NCBI GenBank assembly: GCA_039812645.1
Contig: JBDIAV010000007.1
Span: 1-64,000, forward strand
From: Ancrocorticia sp039812645
GTDB taxonomy: Bacteria > Actinomycetota > Actinomycetes > Actinomycetales > Actinomycetaceae
DNA: 64,000 nt
Direction of reading: 5' to 3'
Below the pieces are notes generated by a model. It made no database searches and was not told the origin of the DNA. It saw only the letters and a list, made by a program, of their open reading frames with translations. A program made the translations under genes and the position numbers. Shown here piece by piece: positions 17,286-26,967 of this stretch (position 1 is the stretch's first letter; the number at the start of each line of letters is the position of its first letter).

Positions 17286-17681
17286 CTACAGCTGGATCCC
17301 GTTCGTGTAGTACCAGCGCCCGCCCTCACGAACAAAGCTGGAGCGCTCATGCATGATGCCGCGCTCCATCATTTTGCGCCAATGCGCCCGAAATTCTACA
17401 ACGGCACGGTTGTCATGCTCGGAGAAATCGAGAATATCGAGCCTTCTCCACTGCACCTGGGGTTCCGATCCGAGGGTATCGGGCCGATAACCCGGGTGCC
17501 AGGTTTCGAGAACGTAATCCTCGAGGCGTAGAACGTAGGCACTGTATCGAGAGCGCATAAGGGCCTCGGCATTGGGAGCATTTTCGCCATTGTGGTACGG
17601 ACCGCAACAGTCGGCGTAGGACTTGCCGCTCTGGCAGGGGCAGAAAACAACGTCGTTCGGAAGTGGTGCGATACTCGGCAT
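17286..17681 (-). CDS. YchJ-like SEC-C motif protein
   Basis: The product of about 131 residues starts at MPSIAPLPN (GAGGGACC upstream). It has an N-terminal zinc-type SEC-C motif, CPCQSGKSYADCCGPYH, followed by a region with MRSRYSAYVLRLEDYVLETW and a C-terminal NTF2-like part ending SSFVREGGRWYYTNG. This is the UPF0225/YchJ architecture, whose molecular role is not established. It is followed by an 85-base palindrome and preceded by the glycerophosphodiesterase gene in the same direction, 43 bases away. Confidence 0.88.
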   Translation of the reverse strand: MPSIAPLPNDVVFCPCQSGKSYADCCGPYHNGENAPNAEALMRSRYSAYVLRLEDYVLETWHPGYRPDTLGSEPQVQWRRLDILDFSEHDNRAVVEFRAHWRKMMERGIMHERSSFVREGGRWYYTNGIQL

Positions 17682-17724
17682 GGTCCCTCGATCTCCCTCG
17701 GCCCTTCGAGTTGTCAAATTCTGG

Positions 17725-18507
17725 CTACAGACTCACCCCGCGGGACCGTATAGCATCCCGAACCGCGGTGGGTTCATCTGTAATAATGCCATCTACGCCC
17801 ATGTCCAGTAGAACATTTACCGTGTCAATGTCATTAATTGTCCACACGTGCACGGCGATTCCATGATGATGAGCAAGGTTGACGAAACGTTCAGTTACCA
17901 CTGTGACGTGGTGACTCACCTCGGGGACCTGAGCCACTTCGGCATTCTTTCTTGGCCCCGGGACACTCCGCATGAGCCCCGAACCAACCGCTCCCGGCAA
18001 TCGTGCACATCCCACCATGCGGGCGATGGCACTCACTCCGAGGGCGGTTGCCACGCCTGGGAGACGTTTGCGCACCCGCCGCAGCCGTTTCTCATTAAAA
18101 CTCGCCACGCACACCCGATCACCAGATCGCGTGCGGTTGATCGCCTCGATAAGGGGATCCACGACATCGTCGACTTTGGCGTCGATGTTAAAGACGAGTT
18201 CGGGAAAATTGTCCAGCAGTTCGTCGACTCGCACGAGCCGGTTGCCAGATTCGTCCCGCAGCTGAGAGATTTCTCGCCAGGTGTGATGAGAGATAAGTCC
18301 TGACCCATCGGTGATGCGGTCAAGCATGGGATCGTGAGAGATCACGGCGACGCCGTCGCTCGTGACATGCGCATCGGTTTCCATATAGGTGAAGCCCTGC
18401 GCTCGCATCGCTTCGAACGCGACAATAGAATTTTCAGGCTGCTCGTTGCCACCACCACGGTGGGCCATGACAAGAGGAGCCTCACCGTAAGGGTAGAGAC
18501 GATTCAT
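17725..18507 (-). CDS. Glycerophosphodiester phosphodiesterase
   Basis: The enzyme hydrolyses glycerophosphodiesters to glycerol-3-phosphate and an alcohol. The 260-residue product shows the GDPD signature: AHRGGGNEQPENS near the start, then METDAHVTSDGVAVISHDP with the acidic metal ligands and catalytic histidine, and FNIDAKVDD further on. The C-terminus has VHVWTIND and GVDGIITDEP, also typical. There is no signal peptide, so it is probably cytoplasmic. The ATG overlaps the M23 peptidase stop (TAATG). Confidence 0.93.
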   Translation of the reverse strand: MNRLYPYGEAPLVMAHRGGGNEQPENSIVAFEAMRAQGFTYMETDAHVTSDGVAVISHDPMLDRITDGSGLISHHTWREISQLRDESGNRLVRVDELLDNFPELVFNIDAKVDDVVDPLIEAINRTRSGDRVCVASFNEKRLRRVRKRLPGVATALGVSAIARMVGCARLPGAVGSGLMRSVPGPRKNAEVAQVPEVSHHVTVVTERFVNLAHHHGIAVHVWTINDIDTVNVLLDMGVDGIITDEPTAVRDAIRSRGVSL

Positions 18508-19523
18508 TAGCCACACATTTCGCTGATATCCACTGCTCCGTGCCCGGCAAGGAACTCATCTGGATTCAGCAGAGAAGCAACATCATCAGCGCTGCCAAGC
18601 GAGGGGTCATGGACCTCAAAATGAAGGTGCGGACCTGTTGAGTTTCCGTTCGATCCTACGAGACCAATCTTCTGCCCGGCTGTGACGGTGTCGCCTTCCT
18701 TGACGAGCACACCATGATCATACATGTGGACGTACCACGATTCGTAGACCTTGCCGCCAATCTCGTGACGAATGACGATTGTGTTCTCGGAACGGCCTTC
18801 GTAGCTACCACCAGCATGAACGACGACGCCGTCCGCCATCGCATAGATCGGCGTATCGTTCGGTGCCGCATAGTCCTGACCAGCATGGTAGGTGGATGCT
18901 CCCGAGAAGGGATCAACACGCGGGCCGAAGCCCGAGGTGCGCTGGAACGTTCCGGCGGGTACAGGGAAGACGACGACGGACTCCCGGTCCTGTACGAAAG
19001 CGGCTCGGATACCCTGCACGTTCGTGGGCTCACATGTAGCGACCACGGGGCTCGCCTTGGCTTGCTTTTCCGCGGTGTAGGCAGCCGACTTAATAGCCGC
19101 CGTGGGCGTTCCTGCCAGTGAGTCGGGCGTCTGGGCTTGCTGCGTTTCTCCCCCGAGGATTGAGGCGGCCATCGGCTGGGATGCCTGGGCCCCGCCACCA
19201 AAGTTACCTAGAACCGGGACGGTCACACCCGCAACGGCCAGCGCCGAAACGGTCATGCCCTTAAGAACCCGGTTACGAGAACGCGTACGGGAGTGAGTAG
19301 GAGGCTTCAACAGCGACGACGACGTATAAGAACGAGGGGGAACCGACTGACGAGTCGGTGCTGACTCATCACGAGTGGGCTCCTGGCGAGCCTGGCGCCC
19401 TGCCTTGCGGCGAGCAACTTCAGCTTCCATACGTTCACGCAGTTCAATTTGGGCAGGAGTGAGCGGCACATCGTCACGCAATACCCGGCGACGCTTCGGC
19501 AACTCGGTAGTTACGGCTTCCAC
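18507..19523 (-). CDS. M23 (LytM-type) peptidoglycan peptidase, membrane-anchored
   Basis: The likely GTG start at 19523 (AGACAGGACAGGGT upstream) gives about 338 residues. A long basic, proline-rich cytoplasmic N-terminus is followed by one membrane segment (MTVSALAVAGVTVPVLG), then a linker and an M23 domain. Zinc ligands are visible in YHAGQDYAAP (H and D) and in GPHLHFEVHDP (HxH), with a further catalytic His in SWYVHM. All active-site residues appear intact, so it should be a real endopeptidase rather than a regulatory LytM protein. A possible MtrA-type site lies upstream. Confidence 0.9.
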   Translation of the reverse strand: MEAVTTELPKRRRVLRDDVPLTPAQIELRERMEAEVARRKAGRQARQEPTRDESAPTRQSVPPRSYTSSSLLKPPTHSRTRSRNRVLKGMTVSALAVAGVTVPVLGNFGGGAQASQPMAASILGGETQQAQTPDSLAGTPTAAIKSAAYTAEKQAKASPVVATCEPTNVQGIRAAFVQDRESVVVFPVPAGTFQRTSGFGPRVDPFSGASTYHAGQDYAAPNDTPIYAMADGVVVHAGGSYEGRSENTIVIRHEIGGKVYESWYVHMYDHGVLVKEGDTVTAGQKIGLVGSNGNSTGPHLHFEVHDPSLGSADDVASLLNPDEFLAGHGAVDISEMCG

Positions 19524-19596
19524 ACCCTGTCCTGTCTTTCGACGTACGGCTCTATGCCGTGGTTCGCGGCCCTGCGCCACCAACTATCACAAAATG

Positions 19597-19612
19597 ATAA
19601 CGGAGAGGTTAC
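19597..19612 (-). promoter_or_regulatory. Candidate MtrA-type direct repeat
   Basis: On the minus strand GTAAC and GTTAT are separated by six bases (GTAAC-CTCTCC-GTTAT), an 11-base phase. This resembles the loose direct repeat bound by MtrA, a regulator that controls cell-wall peptidase genes in actinobacteria. It lies about 75 bases upstream of the M23 start. The rest of the 19524-19765 gap is AT-rich and holds no gene I can support. Assignment is inference from family knowledge. Confidence 0.35.
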
Positions 19613-19765
19613 AACCACTCCATTCACTGTGACCCATCTTGCTCGTGATGCACCTCTCAAATGGCTATATATCGCCATTTTCTATAGATTTAACCTGGGA
19701 GCAGGCTCGATATATTTCCGTTATTTTCTATGCGACCTTCAGTCCGTGGGACCTCGGTCACGCTA

Positions 19766-19808
19766 GAAAAAACAGGGTGCCGATAGGTCAGAACCCATCG
19801 GCACCCTG
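19766..19808 (-). terminator. Terminator of the DUF21-CBS gene pair
   Basis: Arms 19773-19787 and 19795-19808 pair over 14 bases with one bulged base, and the minus strand continues with TTTTTT (A-run at 19766-19772). It lies 24 bases after the stop at 19833. Confidence 0.9.
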
Positions 19809-19832
19809 CCGTTACTTTCTCTGGTCAGTCGC

Positions 19833-20867
19833 TCATGAGTCACGCTGCATGAGGTCGCGCACCTCGCCAACCAGCTCTTCCAGGATGTCCTCTAGAAAGA
19901 CGATACCCACCAATTCGCCGTCGTCGACAACGCCGGCCATATGTGTACCGGAGTTCCGCATCGTACGCAGGGCAGTTTCTACTTCGTCGCCCGGGGCAAC
20001 CTCAACAAGCTTGCGGACACGCCAGGGCGGAATCGGGTCATCGCGCAGAACCTCTGGGATCGCGAGAACATCCTTAAGATGGACGTAGCCGCGCACTGTC
20101 CCCTCGGTATCGCGCACGAGGAATCGCGAGTAGCCCGTCGCCGCAACATTCTGCTCAATCTGGGCCGGGGTGACATCAATCGACACACCTGCCACATCAT
20201 TGACGGGAACCATAACATCACGCGCGTCGTGGTCCGAGAACTCCAAAGCACCGGAAATCAGCCCTTGATCGTCTTGAAGAACACCCGCCGCAGCTGACGC
20301 CTCAACGATGGAGGCCACCTCATCCGCTGTGAACGCCGACGTCACCTCATCCTTCGGCTCAATACCAAACGTCCGCAGCACCACGTTGGAGACGAAATTA
20401 AGCACCGCGATAACGGGATAGAACACCTTCTCGAACATGAGCAGCGGCGGTATCAGCCGCAGCGCCGCCTTTTCGGGGAAAGTCACGGAGATGTTCTTTG
20501 GAACCATCTCGCCCAGCACCACGTGCAGCCCCACCACGAAAACAAGCGCGATGATAAAAGCAATGCCGTGAGTTAGAGCTGCGCTCAACCCAATGGCATG
20601 CAGCGGCACCTCAAGAAGCTTCGCGATGGCCGGTTCCGCAAGAACACCGAGGCCCACCGAGCAGAGAGTGACACCCAGCTGCGCAGCAGCAAGCATCCGA
20701 GAGAGGTGCTCAATCGACCACAGCACCTTGCGGGCCGCCTTCGAGGATTCGATAAGCGGTTCAATCCGCGAGCGCCGCGAACCCGTCAGAGCGAATTCAG
20801 CGGCCACGAAGAACGCGTTAAGCGCGAGGAGTAGAACTGTTGCGAGCAGCGCGTAGGCCGGGCTCAT
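19833..20867 (-). CDS. DUF21-CBS (CNNM/CorC-type) membrane protein
   Basis: The 344-residue protein has an N-terminal DUF21 membrane domain (NAFFVAAEFALTGSRRSRIE, then AAAQLGVTLCSVGLG and VLGEMVPKNISVTFPE) and two CBS domains (about residues 210-335, with VMVPVNDV and LEDILEELVGEV). The C-terminal CorC/HlyC domain present in its neighbour is missing. The family is linked to magnesium or divalent-cation export, and CBS domains sense adenine nucleotides. It overlaps the upstream paralogue by four bases, so the two probably act together. Confidence 0.9.
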   Translation of the reverse strand: MSPAYALLATVLLLALNAFFVAAEFALTGSRRSRIEPLIESSKAARKVLWSIEHLSRMLAAAQLGVTLCSVGLGVLAEPAIAKLLEVPLHAIGLSAALTHGIAFIIALVFVVGLHVVLGEMVPKNISVTFPEKAALRLIPPLLMFEKVFYPVIAVLNFVSNVVLRTFGIEPKDEVTSAFTADEVASIVEASAAAGVLQDDQGLISGALEFSDHDARDVMVPVNDVAGVSIDVTPAQIEQNVAATGYSRFLVRDTEGTVRGYVHLKDVLAIPEVLRDDPIPPWRVRKLVEVAPGDEVETALRTMRNSGTHMAGVVDDGELVGIVFLEDILEELVGEVRDLMQRDS

Positions 20868-22195
20868 GCGTCCTCACCCGCTTCGGATTCCGCGATGGAC
20901 ACCCGGATTCGTTCGACACGCCGTCCGTCCATCTTTTCGACACGCAGTTGCGCATCGTCGACGTCGACGGTGTCACCCGCCGCTGGGATACGCCCCAATC
21001 GGAACATAACAAAGCCGCCGAGGGTTTCGTACGGGCCATTGTCTGGCACATCGACGGGACAGACTCGCGCTAGTTCATCTGGACGCAACGAGCCAGGAAC
21101 GGACCAGTGCCCGCCCTTCGTTTGGTAGACGTCCGGACGGCGTGGATCATGTTCGTCCGCAACCTCACCCACAATTTCTTCGACGACGTCTTCTAGCGTC
21201 ACCGCTCCTGATGTTCCACCATATTCGTCGACGACGAGTGCCATCTGCAACCCGTCGTCGCGCAACTCGACCAGCAGCTGAGCCAGCTGCATCGTCTCGG
21301 GCACACGCGGTGCCGGAGACATCAGGGACGAGCTCGTCACCTGGACATCTGCCCGCCGTTCGTAAGGCACGGCCACTGCGCGTCGCAAATGGACGAAACC
21401 GCGGACGTCGTCGATCCCGTCACCGATCACCGGGAAACGGGACTTTCCAGTTGTTCTGGCAAGGGCGACCACGTCGGCCGCGCTCGCGGTGTCGGGAAGG
21501 GTTTCGAGGCGGACGCGATCAGTCATGACATCCACGGCGGTCAGCTGACCCACACCAATGGAGCGGGTGACAAGGCGCGCCGTCGAGACATCGAGGGTTC
21601 CTGCCTCCGCCGAGCGGCGCACGAGGGCGCCAAGCTCGCTGGCCGAACGCGCACCGGACATTTCTTCGGCGGGCTCGATACCAAAACGGCGCAGCAGGCG
21701 ATTCGCCATGCCGTTAAGTACCACAATGATCGGCTTGAACACGACGGTAAAGATATGAAGAGGACGCGAGACAAGGCCCGCGGTCTTCAGAGGATCTGCC
21801 AGCGCCATGTTCTTTGGAACTAATTCACCAAAAAGCATGGAGAAGAGATTGACGAGAACGAAGGCCGCCGTCGCCGAGATGGCGATAGCCGCAGCCTTGG
21901 CCACACCGACAGACTGCAGCGGACCGTCGAGGACTCGCGACAGAGGATCCTGGGCAACATAACCCAAAAGAATCGTGGTCAGTGTAATGCCTACCTGGCA
22001 GGCAGATAATTGGAGTGATAGCTGGTGAAGGGCCCTATTAACGGTTCTTGCCCGAGGATCCGTCTCTGCTTGTCCGGCGACAGTCGCCGGATCGAGGGCC
22101 ACGAGAGAGAATTCGGCAGCGACGAATATCGCCGTTCCGAGCGTGAGAATCACGCCCAGGGCAAGGAGAACTATGTCGCTCATCGGAGAGTGCAC
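20864..22195 (-). CDS. DUF21-CBS-CorC membrane protein
   Basis: This longer 443-residue paralogue has the DUF21 domain (FVAAEFSLVALDPATV, QVGITLTTILLGY, FGELVPKNMALADP), two CBS domains (about 210-340, with VVDEYGGTSGAVTLEDVVEEIVGE split across their end) and a C-terminal CorC/HlyC FAD-like domain (GGHWSVPGSLRPDEL onward). The start is a GTG at 22195 or the ATG at 22183; neither has a good ribosome binding site. A TATGCT box nine bases before the GTG would fit a leaderless message. It is divergent from kgd. Confidence 0.9.
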   Translation of the reverse strand: MHSPMSDIVLLALGVILTLGTAIFVAAEFSLVALDPATVAGQAETDPRARTVNRALHQLSLQLSACQVGITLTTILLGYVAQDPLSRVLDGPLQSVGVAKAAAIAISATAAFVLVNLFSMLFGELVPKNMALADPLKTAGLVSRPLHIFTVVFKPIIVVLNGMANRLLRRFGIEPAEEMSGARSASELGALVRRSAEAGTLDVSTARLVTRSIGVGQLTAVDVMTDRVRLETLPDTASAADVVALARTTGKSRFPVIGDGIDDVRGFVHLRRAVAVPYERRADVQVTSSSLMSPAPRVPETMQLAQLLVELRDDGLQMALVVDEYGGTSGAVTLEDVVEEIVGEVADEHDPRRPDVYQTKGGHWSVPGSLRPDELARVCPVDVPDNGPYETLGGFVMFRLGRIPAAGDTVDVDDAQLRVEKMDGRRVERIRVSIAESEAGEDA

Positions 22196-22481
22196 GGTAC
22201 AACTAGCATAATGAGGCCCATTCTAAACGGGTCGATGGCCGCATCAAATAGCTGATGCGCAACAGTGGCGAATATCCGGTGTGTGACGAGGTAAATATCA
22301 AGCGTTCCACAGCCGGAATATCACACGGGGAACCATGGTGAAATCATCCCGTCATTCATGGCTCTCCCATGCCTTCGTCAACGCTCTGCCACACCTTGTT
22401 CAAGTCTTTCCACCGGCTATGTTTCTAGGACAAACGTCACGTAGTCTAGTTGTGTTCATCCACACGTAGATGAGGCGAGAA

Positions 22482-25400
22482 GTGACACAGCATAATCCCG
22501 AAGACTTCGGGGCAAATCAAGGGTTCATTGAGGATCTTTACTCCAATTATTTGTCCGACCATTCGAAGGTGCAGCCGCAATGGCGCGAGCTCTTCCGACG
22601 ATGGGAGGACGAGGGAAGAAAACCTTCATCGCAGAGCGTGCCATCCCCACGCACCACCCAGGCACAAATCAACATTCATGCCACCTCTGATTCGCGATTG
22701 ACCTCACCCGAGATCTCGACTCAGCGTGCTGATCTTCCGCCTGCACCGCGCTCCGCTGCCCAGCCAGCTCTCACCCCATACGCCGAGCAGTATCAGCTGA
22801 CGCCGTCGTTGAAACCGCTGGGTGAAGAAGTAACCGAACGGCTGAAGGGTGCGGCGAAGTCGGTGGCGGCGAATATGGACGCCTCGATCGAGGTACCAAC
22901 AGCCACATCATTCCGGCAGATCCCCGCCAAGATCATGTTCGACAACCGCGCGCTCGTCAACGAGTACCTGCAGGCCACCCGTGGTGGCAAGATCTCCTTC
23001 ACACACCTCATCGGCTACGCACTGGTCGAGGCCTTGGTGGAGATGCCGGAAATGAACAACTCGTACGCCGTGGTAGATGGCAAGCCGTCTATTCATCGCC
23101 CCCAACATGTGAACTTCGGATTGGCAATCGACGTGCAGCGCCCCGACGGCTCCCGCAGCCTCGTGGTGCCCTCTGTCAAGGCCGCGGAGATGATGACGTT
23201 CGACCAGTTCCTGGGGGCATACGAAAGCCTGGTTCGGCGCGGTCGTGATAACGCACTGACGATGGACGATTACCAGGGCACCACCGTCTCGCTCACCAAT
23301 CCCGGGGGCATCGGTACCACCCAGTCTGTGCCGCGTCTCATGAAGGGTCAGGGGCTCATCGTCGGCGTCGGCTCTATGGTGTACCCGGCCGAATTCTCCG
23401 GGACCTCAGACACCGCGCTGGCACGTCTTGGCGTCTCGAAGGTAGTGACCCTCAGCTCCACCTATGATCACCGCATCATTCAAGGGGCCCAGTCAGGCGA
23501 CTTCCTGCGGCTCATGGAACGCAAGCTCCTCGGTCTGGACGGCTTCTACGATCGAGTCTTCATCTCCCTGCATGTACCGGCAGAGCCGTACGTGTGGGAG
23601 AAGGACATTGAGTACGACGCAAGCCGCGAACTTGACCGCCCCTCGCGTATCGCCCGCCTCATCCACTCCTACCGTTCGCGTGGCCATCTCATTGCGGACC
23701 TCGACCCGCTGTCCTTCCGGCCTCAGCGCCACCCCGATCTTCGCCTCGCCTCTTATGGCCTAAGCACATGGGACCTGGATCGCCACTTCCCCACCGGCGA
23801 TTTCATCAATGAAGGCCGGACCATGACGCTGCGGGAGATTCTGCGGCGCCTGCGCTCTGCCTACTGCTCCACCACCGGCTACGAGTACATGCACATCTCG
23901 GATCCGGTGCAGCGCAAGTGGTTCCAGAAGCGTCTGGAAATTGACCCCGAAAAGATCGGGCCAGAGAAGCGCCGTCACATTTTGGCAAAATTGAACGAGG
24001 CCGAAGCATTCGAGGCGTTCCTTCACACCAAGTTCCTCGGACAGAAGCGCTTCTCTTTGGAAGGCGGTGAATCACTGATTCCCGCTCTTGACGAGATTCT
24101 CGCGCACGCCGCCAACGACGGCCTGCCGGATGTGGGCATCTCCATGGCGCATCGCGGCCGTCTCAACGTGCTGACGAACATCGCTGGAAAGTCCTACAAG
24201 CAGGTATTTACGGAGTTTGACGGCATTGTTGACCCGCGCACCGTTCAGGGTTCGGGCGATGTCAAGTATCACCTCGGCACCGAGGGTACGTACACCGCCC
24301 CCAACGGCGACCAGACGAGCGTCTACCTTGCCGCCAACCCTTCTCATCTCGAAGCCGCCTCCGGAGTACTGGAGGGTATCGTCCGTGCCAAGCAGGACCT
24401 GCAGAATCTGGGCGAGGACGGCTACGCGGTACTTCCGATTATCATCCACGGTGATGCTGCATTCGCCGGGCAGGGTGTGGTCCAAGAGGTTCTCAACCTC
24501 TCGCAGTTGCGCGGTTACAAGACCGGCGGCACCATCCATATCATCGTTAATAATCAGATTGGCTTCACCACGGCTCCCTCCTCGGGGCGTTCCTCCAACT
24601 ACGCCACCGATATTGCCAAGGGCCTGCAGCTGCCAATCTTCCATGTGAATGGGGACGATCCCGAAGCCGTTGTGCGCGTGGCCGGACTGGCCTACGAGTA
24701 CCGCCAGGAGTTCAACAAGGACGTCATCATCGACCTCATCTGCTACCGCCGCCGCGGGCACAATGAGGGCGACGACCCATCGATGACCCAGCCGGTTATG
24801 TACGCCCTGGTGGATGCCAAACGCACCACGAGGCAGCTCTACCGCGAGTCACTTATCGGCCGTGGCCAGTTGACCGCCGAGGAAGCCGAAGTGTTCGAAC
24901 GTGAATACCAGGCCTCCCTGGATAATGCCTTCTATCAGGTCAAAGAAGCTGAAGCAGCAATGGACCAGGGCAACACGGATGCTATCGCAGGCCTCGAACT
25001 TCCCGCCGCCCAGCAGGAGGATGCCGGCACCCTCGTGGGCTGGACCTCTGCAACCAGTTCCCAGATCATCTCCCGCATTGGCGAGGCCCATCTCCAGGTC
25101 CCCGAAGGATTCACTCTCCATCCTAAGATTGCGCAGCTCTTCGAGCGTCGCGCGAAGATGAGCCACGAGGGTGGCATCGATTGGGGCTTCGGCGAGTTGC
25201 TCGCCTTTGGCTCACTTCTCATCGAAGGATTGCCCGTGCGCATGTCCGGCCAGGATGTGCGGCGCGGCACCTTCGTTCAGCGTCATGCGGTAGCCCACGA
25301 TCACACCACCGGAGCTGAATGGACTCCCCTGCGCAGCCTCACCGAGGACCAGGCGAAGTTCTGGATTTACGACTCCTCGCTCTCCGAATACTCGGTCATG

Positions 25401-26192
25401 GCTTTCGAGTATGGGTACTCCGTCGAGCGCCCTGACGCCCTCGTGGTGTGGGAAGCTCAGTTCGGCGACTTTGCCATTGGAGCCCAAACCATCATTGATG
25501 AGTTCGTCTCGTCAGCTGAGCAGAAGTGGAGCCAGCGTTCCTCGCTCGTGCTCCTGCTCCCGCACGGCTTCGAAGGCCAAGGCCCCGACCATTCGTCAGG
25601 CCGTATCGAGCGTTACCTGCAACTGTGCGCCGAACACAACATGTCGGTATGCCAGCCTTCAACGCCAGCCAACCACTTCCACATGCTCCGCACGCAGGCC
25701 TACCGCAGGCCGCGCAGGCCACTCGTAGCCTTTACCCCGAAGCAGCTGCTGCGCCGCCGCGCGGCCGTTTCCTCGATCGATGATTTCACTAACGGCTCCT
25801 TCCAGCCCGTCATTGACGAGGTCGATTCCACCATCACCAACGTGGATCGCGTCCTGCTGTGCTCGGGCCGTATCTACTACGATCTTGTGGATCAACGCAC
25901 CCGTTTGGGCAACGACTCCACCGCCATTGTGCGGTTGGAGCAGCTCTACCCGAACCCGCGCCACGAGCTTAAGGCCGTTCTCGAGAACTACCCGGATGCC
26001 GAGCTCTACTGGGTCCAGGATGAGCCCGCCAACCAGGGCCCATGGTCGCACCTAGCGCTCAACCTCTTCCTTCCCATGGGGTCTCTACCCACGCTGGTCT
26101 CCCGGCCGGCGGCCGCTTCGCCGTCCACCGGCCGCGGCAAGGACCACTCCGAGCAGATCCAGGACATCTTGACAAAGGCCTTTGAGAAGTAA
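22482..26192 (+). CDS. kgd: Multifunctional 2-oxoglutarate dehydrogenase E1/E2 (Kgd/OdhA type)
   Basis: The single chain of about 1236 residues combines an E2o-type succinyltransferase core with E1o. Residues about 1-35 hold the E1 N-terminal motif (GFIEDLYSNYLSDH). The E2 core (about 100-345) has the catalytic LSSTYDHRIIQGA (His near 330) but no lipoyl domain. The thiamine diphosphate E1 region follows, with SMAHRGRLNVL (about 552) and GDAAFAGQGVVQE through VNNQIGF (about 655-692). This fusion is an actinobacterial hallmark; the lipoyl group is supplied by another E2. I prefer GTG (GAGGCGAG upstream) over an ATG 12 bases earlier. The roughly 290-base upstream gap shows no strong promoter by eye. 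Confidence 0.96.
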   Translation: MTQHNPEDFGANQGFIEDLYSNYLSDHSKVQPQWRELFRRWEDEGRKPSSQSVPSPRTTQAQINIHATSDSRLTSPEISTQRADLPPAPRSAAQPALTPYAEQYQLTPSLKPLGEEVTERLKGAAKSVAANMDASIEVPTATSFRQIPAKIMFDNRALVNEYLQATRGGKISFTHLIGYALVEALVEMPEMNNSYAVVDGKPSIHRPQHVNFGLAIDVQRPDGSRSLVVPSVKAAEMMTFDQFLGAYESLVRRGRDNALTMDDYQGTTVSLTNPGGIGTTQSVPRLMKGQGLIVGVGSMVYPAEFSGTSDTALARLGVSKVVTLSSTYDHRIIQGAQSGDFLRLMERKLLGLDGFYDRVFISLHVPAEPYVWEKDIEYDASRELDRPSRIARLIHSYRSRGHLIADLDPLSFRPQRHPDLRLASYGLSTWDLDRHFPTGDFINEGRTMTLREILRRLRSAYCSTTGYEYMHISDPVQRKWFQKRLEIDPEKIGPEKRRHILAKLNEAEAFEAFLHTKFLGQKRFSLEGGESLIPALDEILAHAANDGLPDVGISMAHRGRLNVLTNIAGKSYKQVFTEFDGIVDPRTVQGSGDVKYHLGTEGTYTAPNGDQTSVYLAANPSHLEAASGVLEGIVRAKQDLQNLGEDGYAVLPIIIHGDAAFAGQGVVQEVLNLSQLRGYKTGGTIHIIVNNQIGFTTAPSSGRSSNYATDIAKGLQLPIFHVNGDDPEAVVRVAGLAYEYRQEFNKDVIIDLICYRRRGHNEGDDPSMTQPVMYALVDAKRTTRQLYRESLIGRGQLTAEEAEVFEREYQASLDNAFYQVKEAEAAMDQGNTDAIAGLELPAAQQEDAGTLVGWTSATSSQIISRIGEAHLQVPEGFTLHPKIAQLFERRAKMSHEGGIDWGFGELLAFGSLLIEGLPVRMSGQDVRRGTFVQRHAVAHDHTTGAEWTPLRSLTEDQAKFWIYDSSLSEYSVMAFEYGYSVERPDALVVWEAQFGDFAIGAQTIIDEFVSSAEQKWSQRSSLVLLLPHGFEGQGPDHSSGRIERYLQLCAEHNMSVCQPSTPANHFHMLRTQAYRRPRRPLVAFTPKQLLRRRAAVSSIDDFTNGSFQPVIDEVDSTITNVDRVLLCSGRIYYDLVDQRTRLGNDSTAIVRLEQLYPNPRHELKAVLENYPDAELYWVQDEPANQGPWSHLALNLFLPMGSLPTLVSRPAAASPSTGRGKDHSEQIQDILTKAFEK

Positions 26193-26273
26193 AGATTCGA
26201 CCAAGTCAGCGGTTGCGCCTGTAGGTCGTGACTCATTGGCATGACTTGTCATTCCCCATCAGGAAATTAACGC

Positions 26274-26310
26274 GAAGAGGGCCTCCACCACCGTGGTGGA
26301 GGCCCTCTTC
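26274..26310 (+). terminator. Terminator after kgd
   Basis: A perfect 18-base-pair stem (26274-26291 with 26293-26310) with a minimal centre lies 80 bases after the kgd stop. It is followed by CTGCTC rather than a clean T-run. It separates kgd from the SGNH-like gene. Confidence 0.8.
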
Positions 26311-26382
26311 TGCTCGAATTCATCACGGATTGGGCGGAGAGAGCGAATTTCTGCCAAAGTAGAGTCTGTGAATGAGCCACAT

Positions 26383-26967
26383 ATGCGAATCCTTTTCATG
26401 GGCGATGAACTCGTGGCCGGCCTCGGGGACCCGCGCGCCCTCGGTTGGACCGGACGCGTCATGGCCCGAACCTCCAACGAGCCTCCCATCATGTGGATGA
26501 ATCTCGCCGTACCCGGCGAGGACACCGCGCGCCTCGCAGGTCGCTGGGAGGAGGAGGCGAAGCGCCGTATTGCCCCGGACATCGATTGTCGGCTTGTGAT
26601 TGGCCTCGGCTCACACGACCTCGACACCAGCCAAACCTTGGCCCGCGCGCGCCTTCACCTGGCCAACCTCATCGATTCTGCCGAGCGCATTCGCCTGCGC
26701 ACCTTCGTTGTGGGCCCGCCGCCGCGGCGCGACATCTCCAAGAAGATCCAGGCAGACCTCACCCGTGCTTACAGCGACGTGTGCGCCCGCCGCGGTATCC
26801 CCTTCGTGGACACCTTCACGCCACTGGCTGCCCATGAGCAGTGGAACACCGACATGACCGTTTCGTCCAGCTACACGCCTCGCCAGGCCGGATACGGCCT
26901 CATGGCGTGGCTCGTGTTGCATAACGGTTGGCACGAGTGGCTGGGCGTTCCCCCGGCATCGGCGTAA
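26383..26967 (+). CDS. SGNH/GDSL-fold protein lacking the catalytic residues
   Basis: The product of about 194 residues begins MRILFMGDELVAGLG. The fold signature of SGNH hydrolases is recognisable, but block I reads GDE where the family has GDS (nucleophile Ser to Glu), block III reads GSHD in place of GxND, and the block V region reads SSYTPRQAGYGLMA where DxxHP is expected, so the catalytic His is replaced by Thr. It is thus probably a pseudo-enzyme or a binding protein. I chose the ATG at 26383; a GTG 15 bases earlier is possible. It is convergent with the bL37 gene. Known relatives are usually annotated as esterases. Confidence 0.75.
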   Translation: MRILFMGDELVAGLGDPRALGWTGRVMARTSNEPPIMWMNLAVPGEDTARLAGRWEEEAKRRIAPDIDCRLVIGLGSHDLDTSQTLARARLHLANLIDSAERIRLRTFVVGPPPRRDISKKIQADLTRAYSDVCARRGIPFVDTFTPLAAHEQWNTDMTVSSSYTPRQAGYGLMAWLVLHNGWHEWLGVPPASA

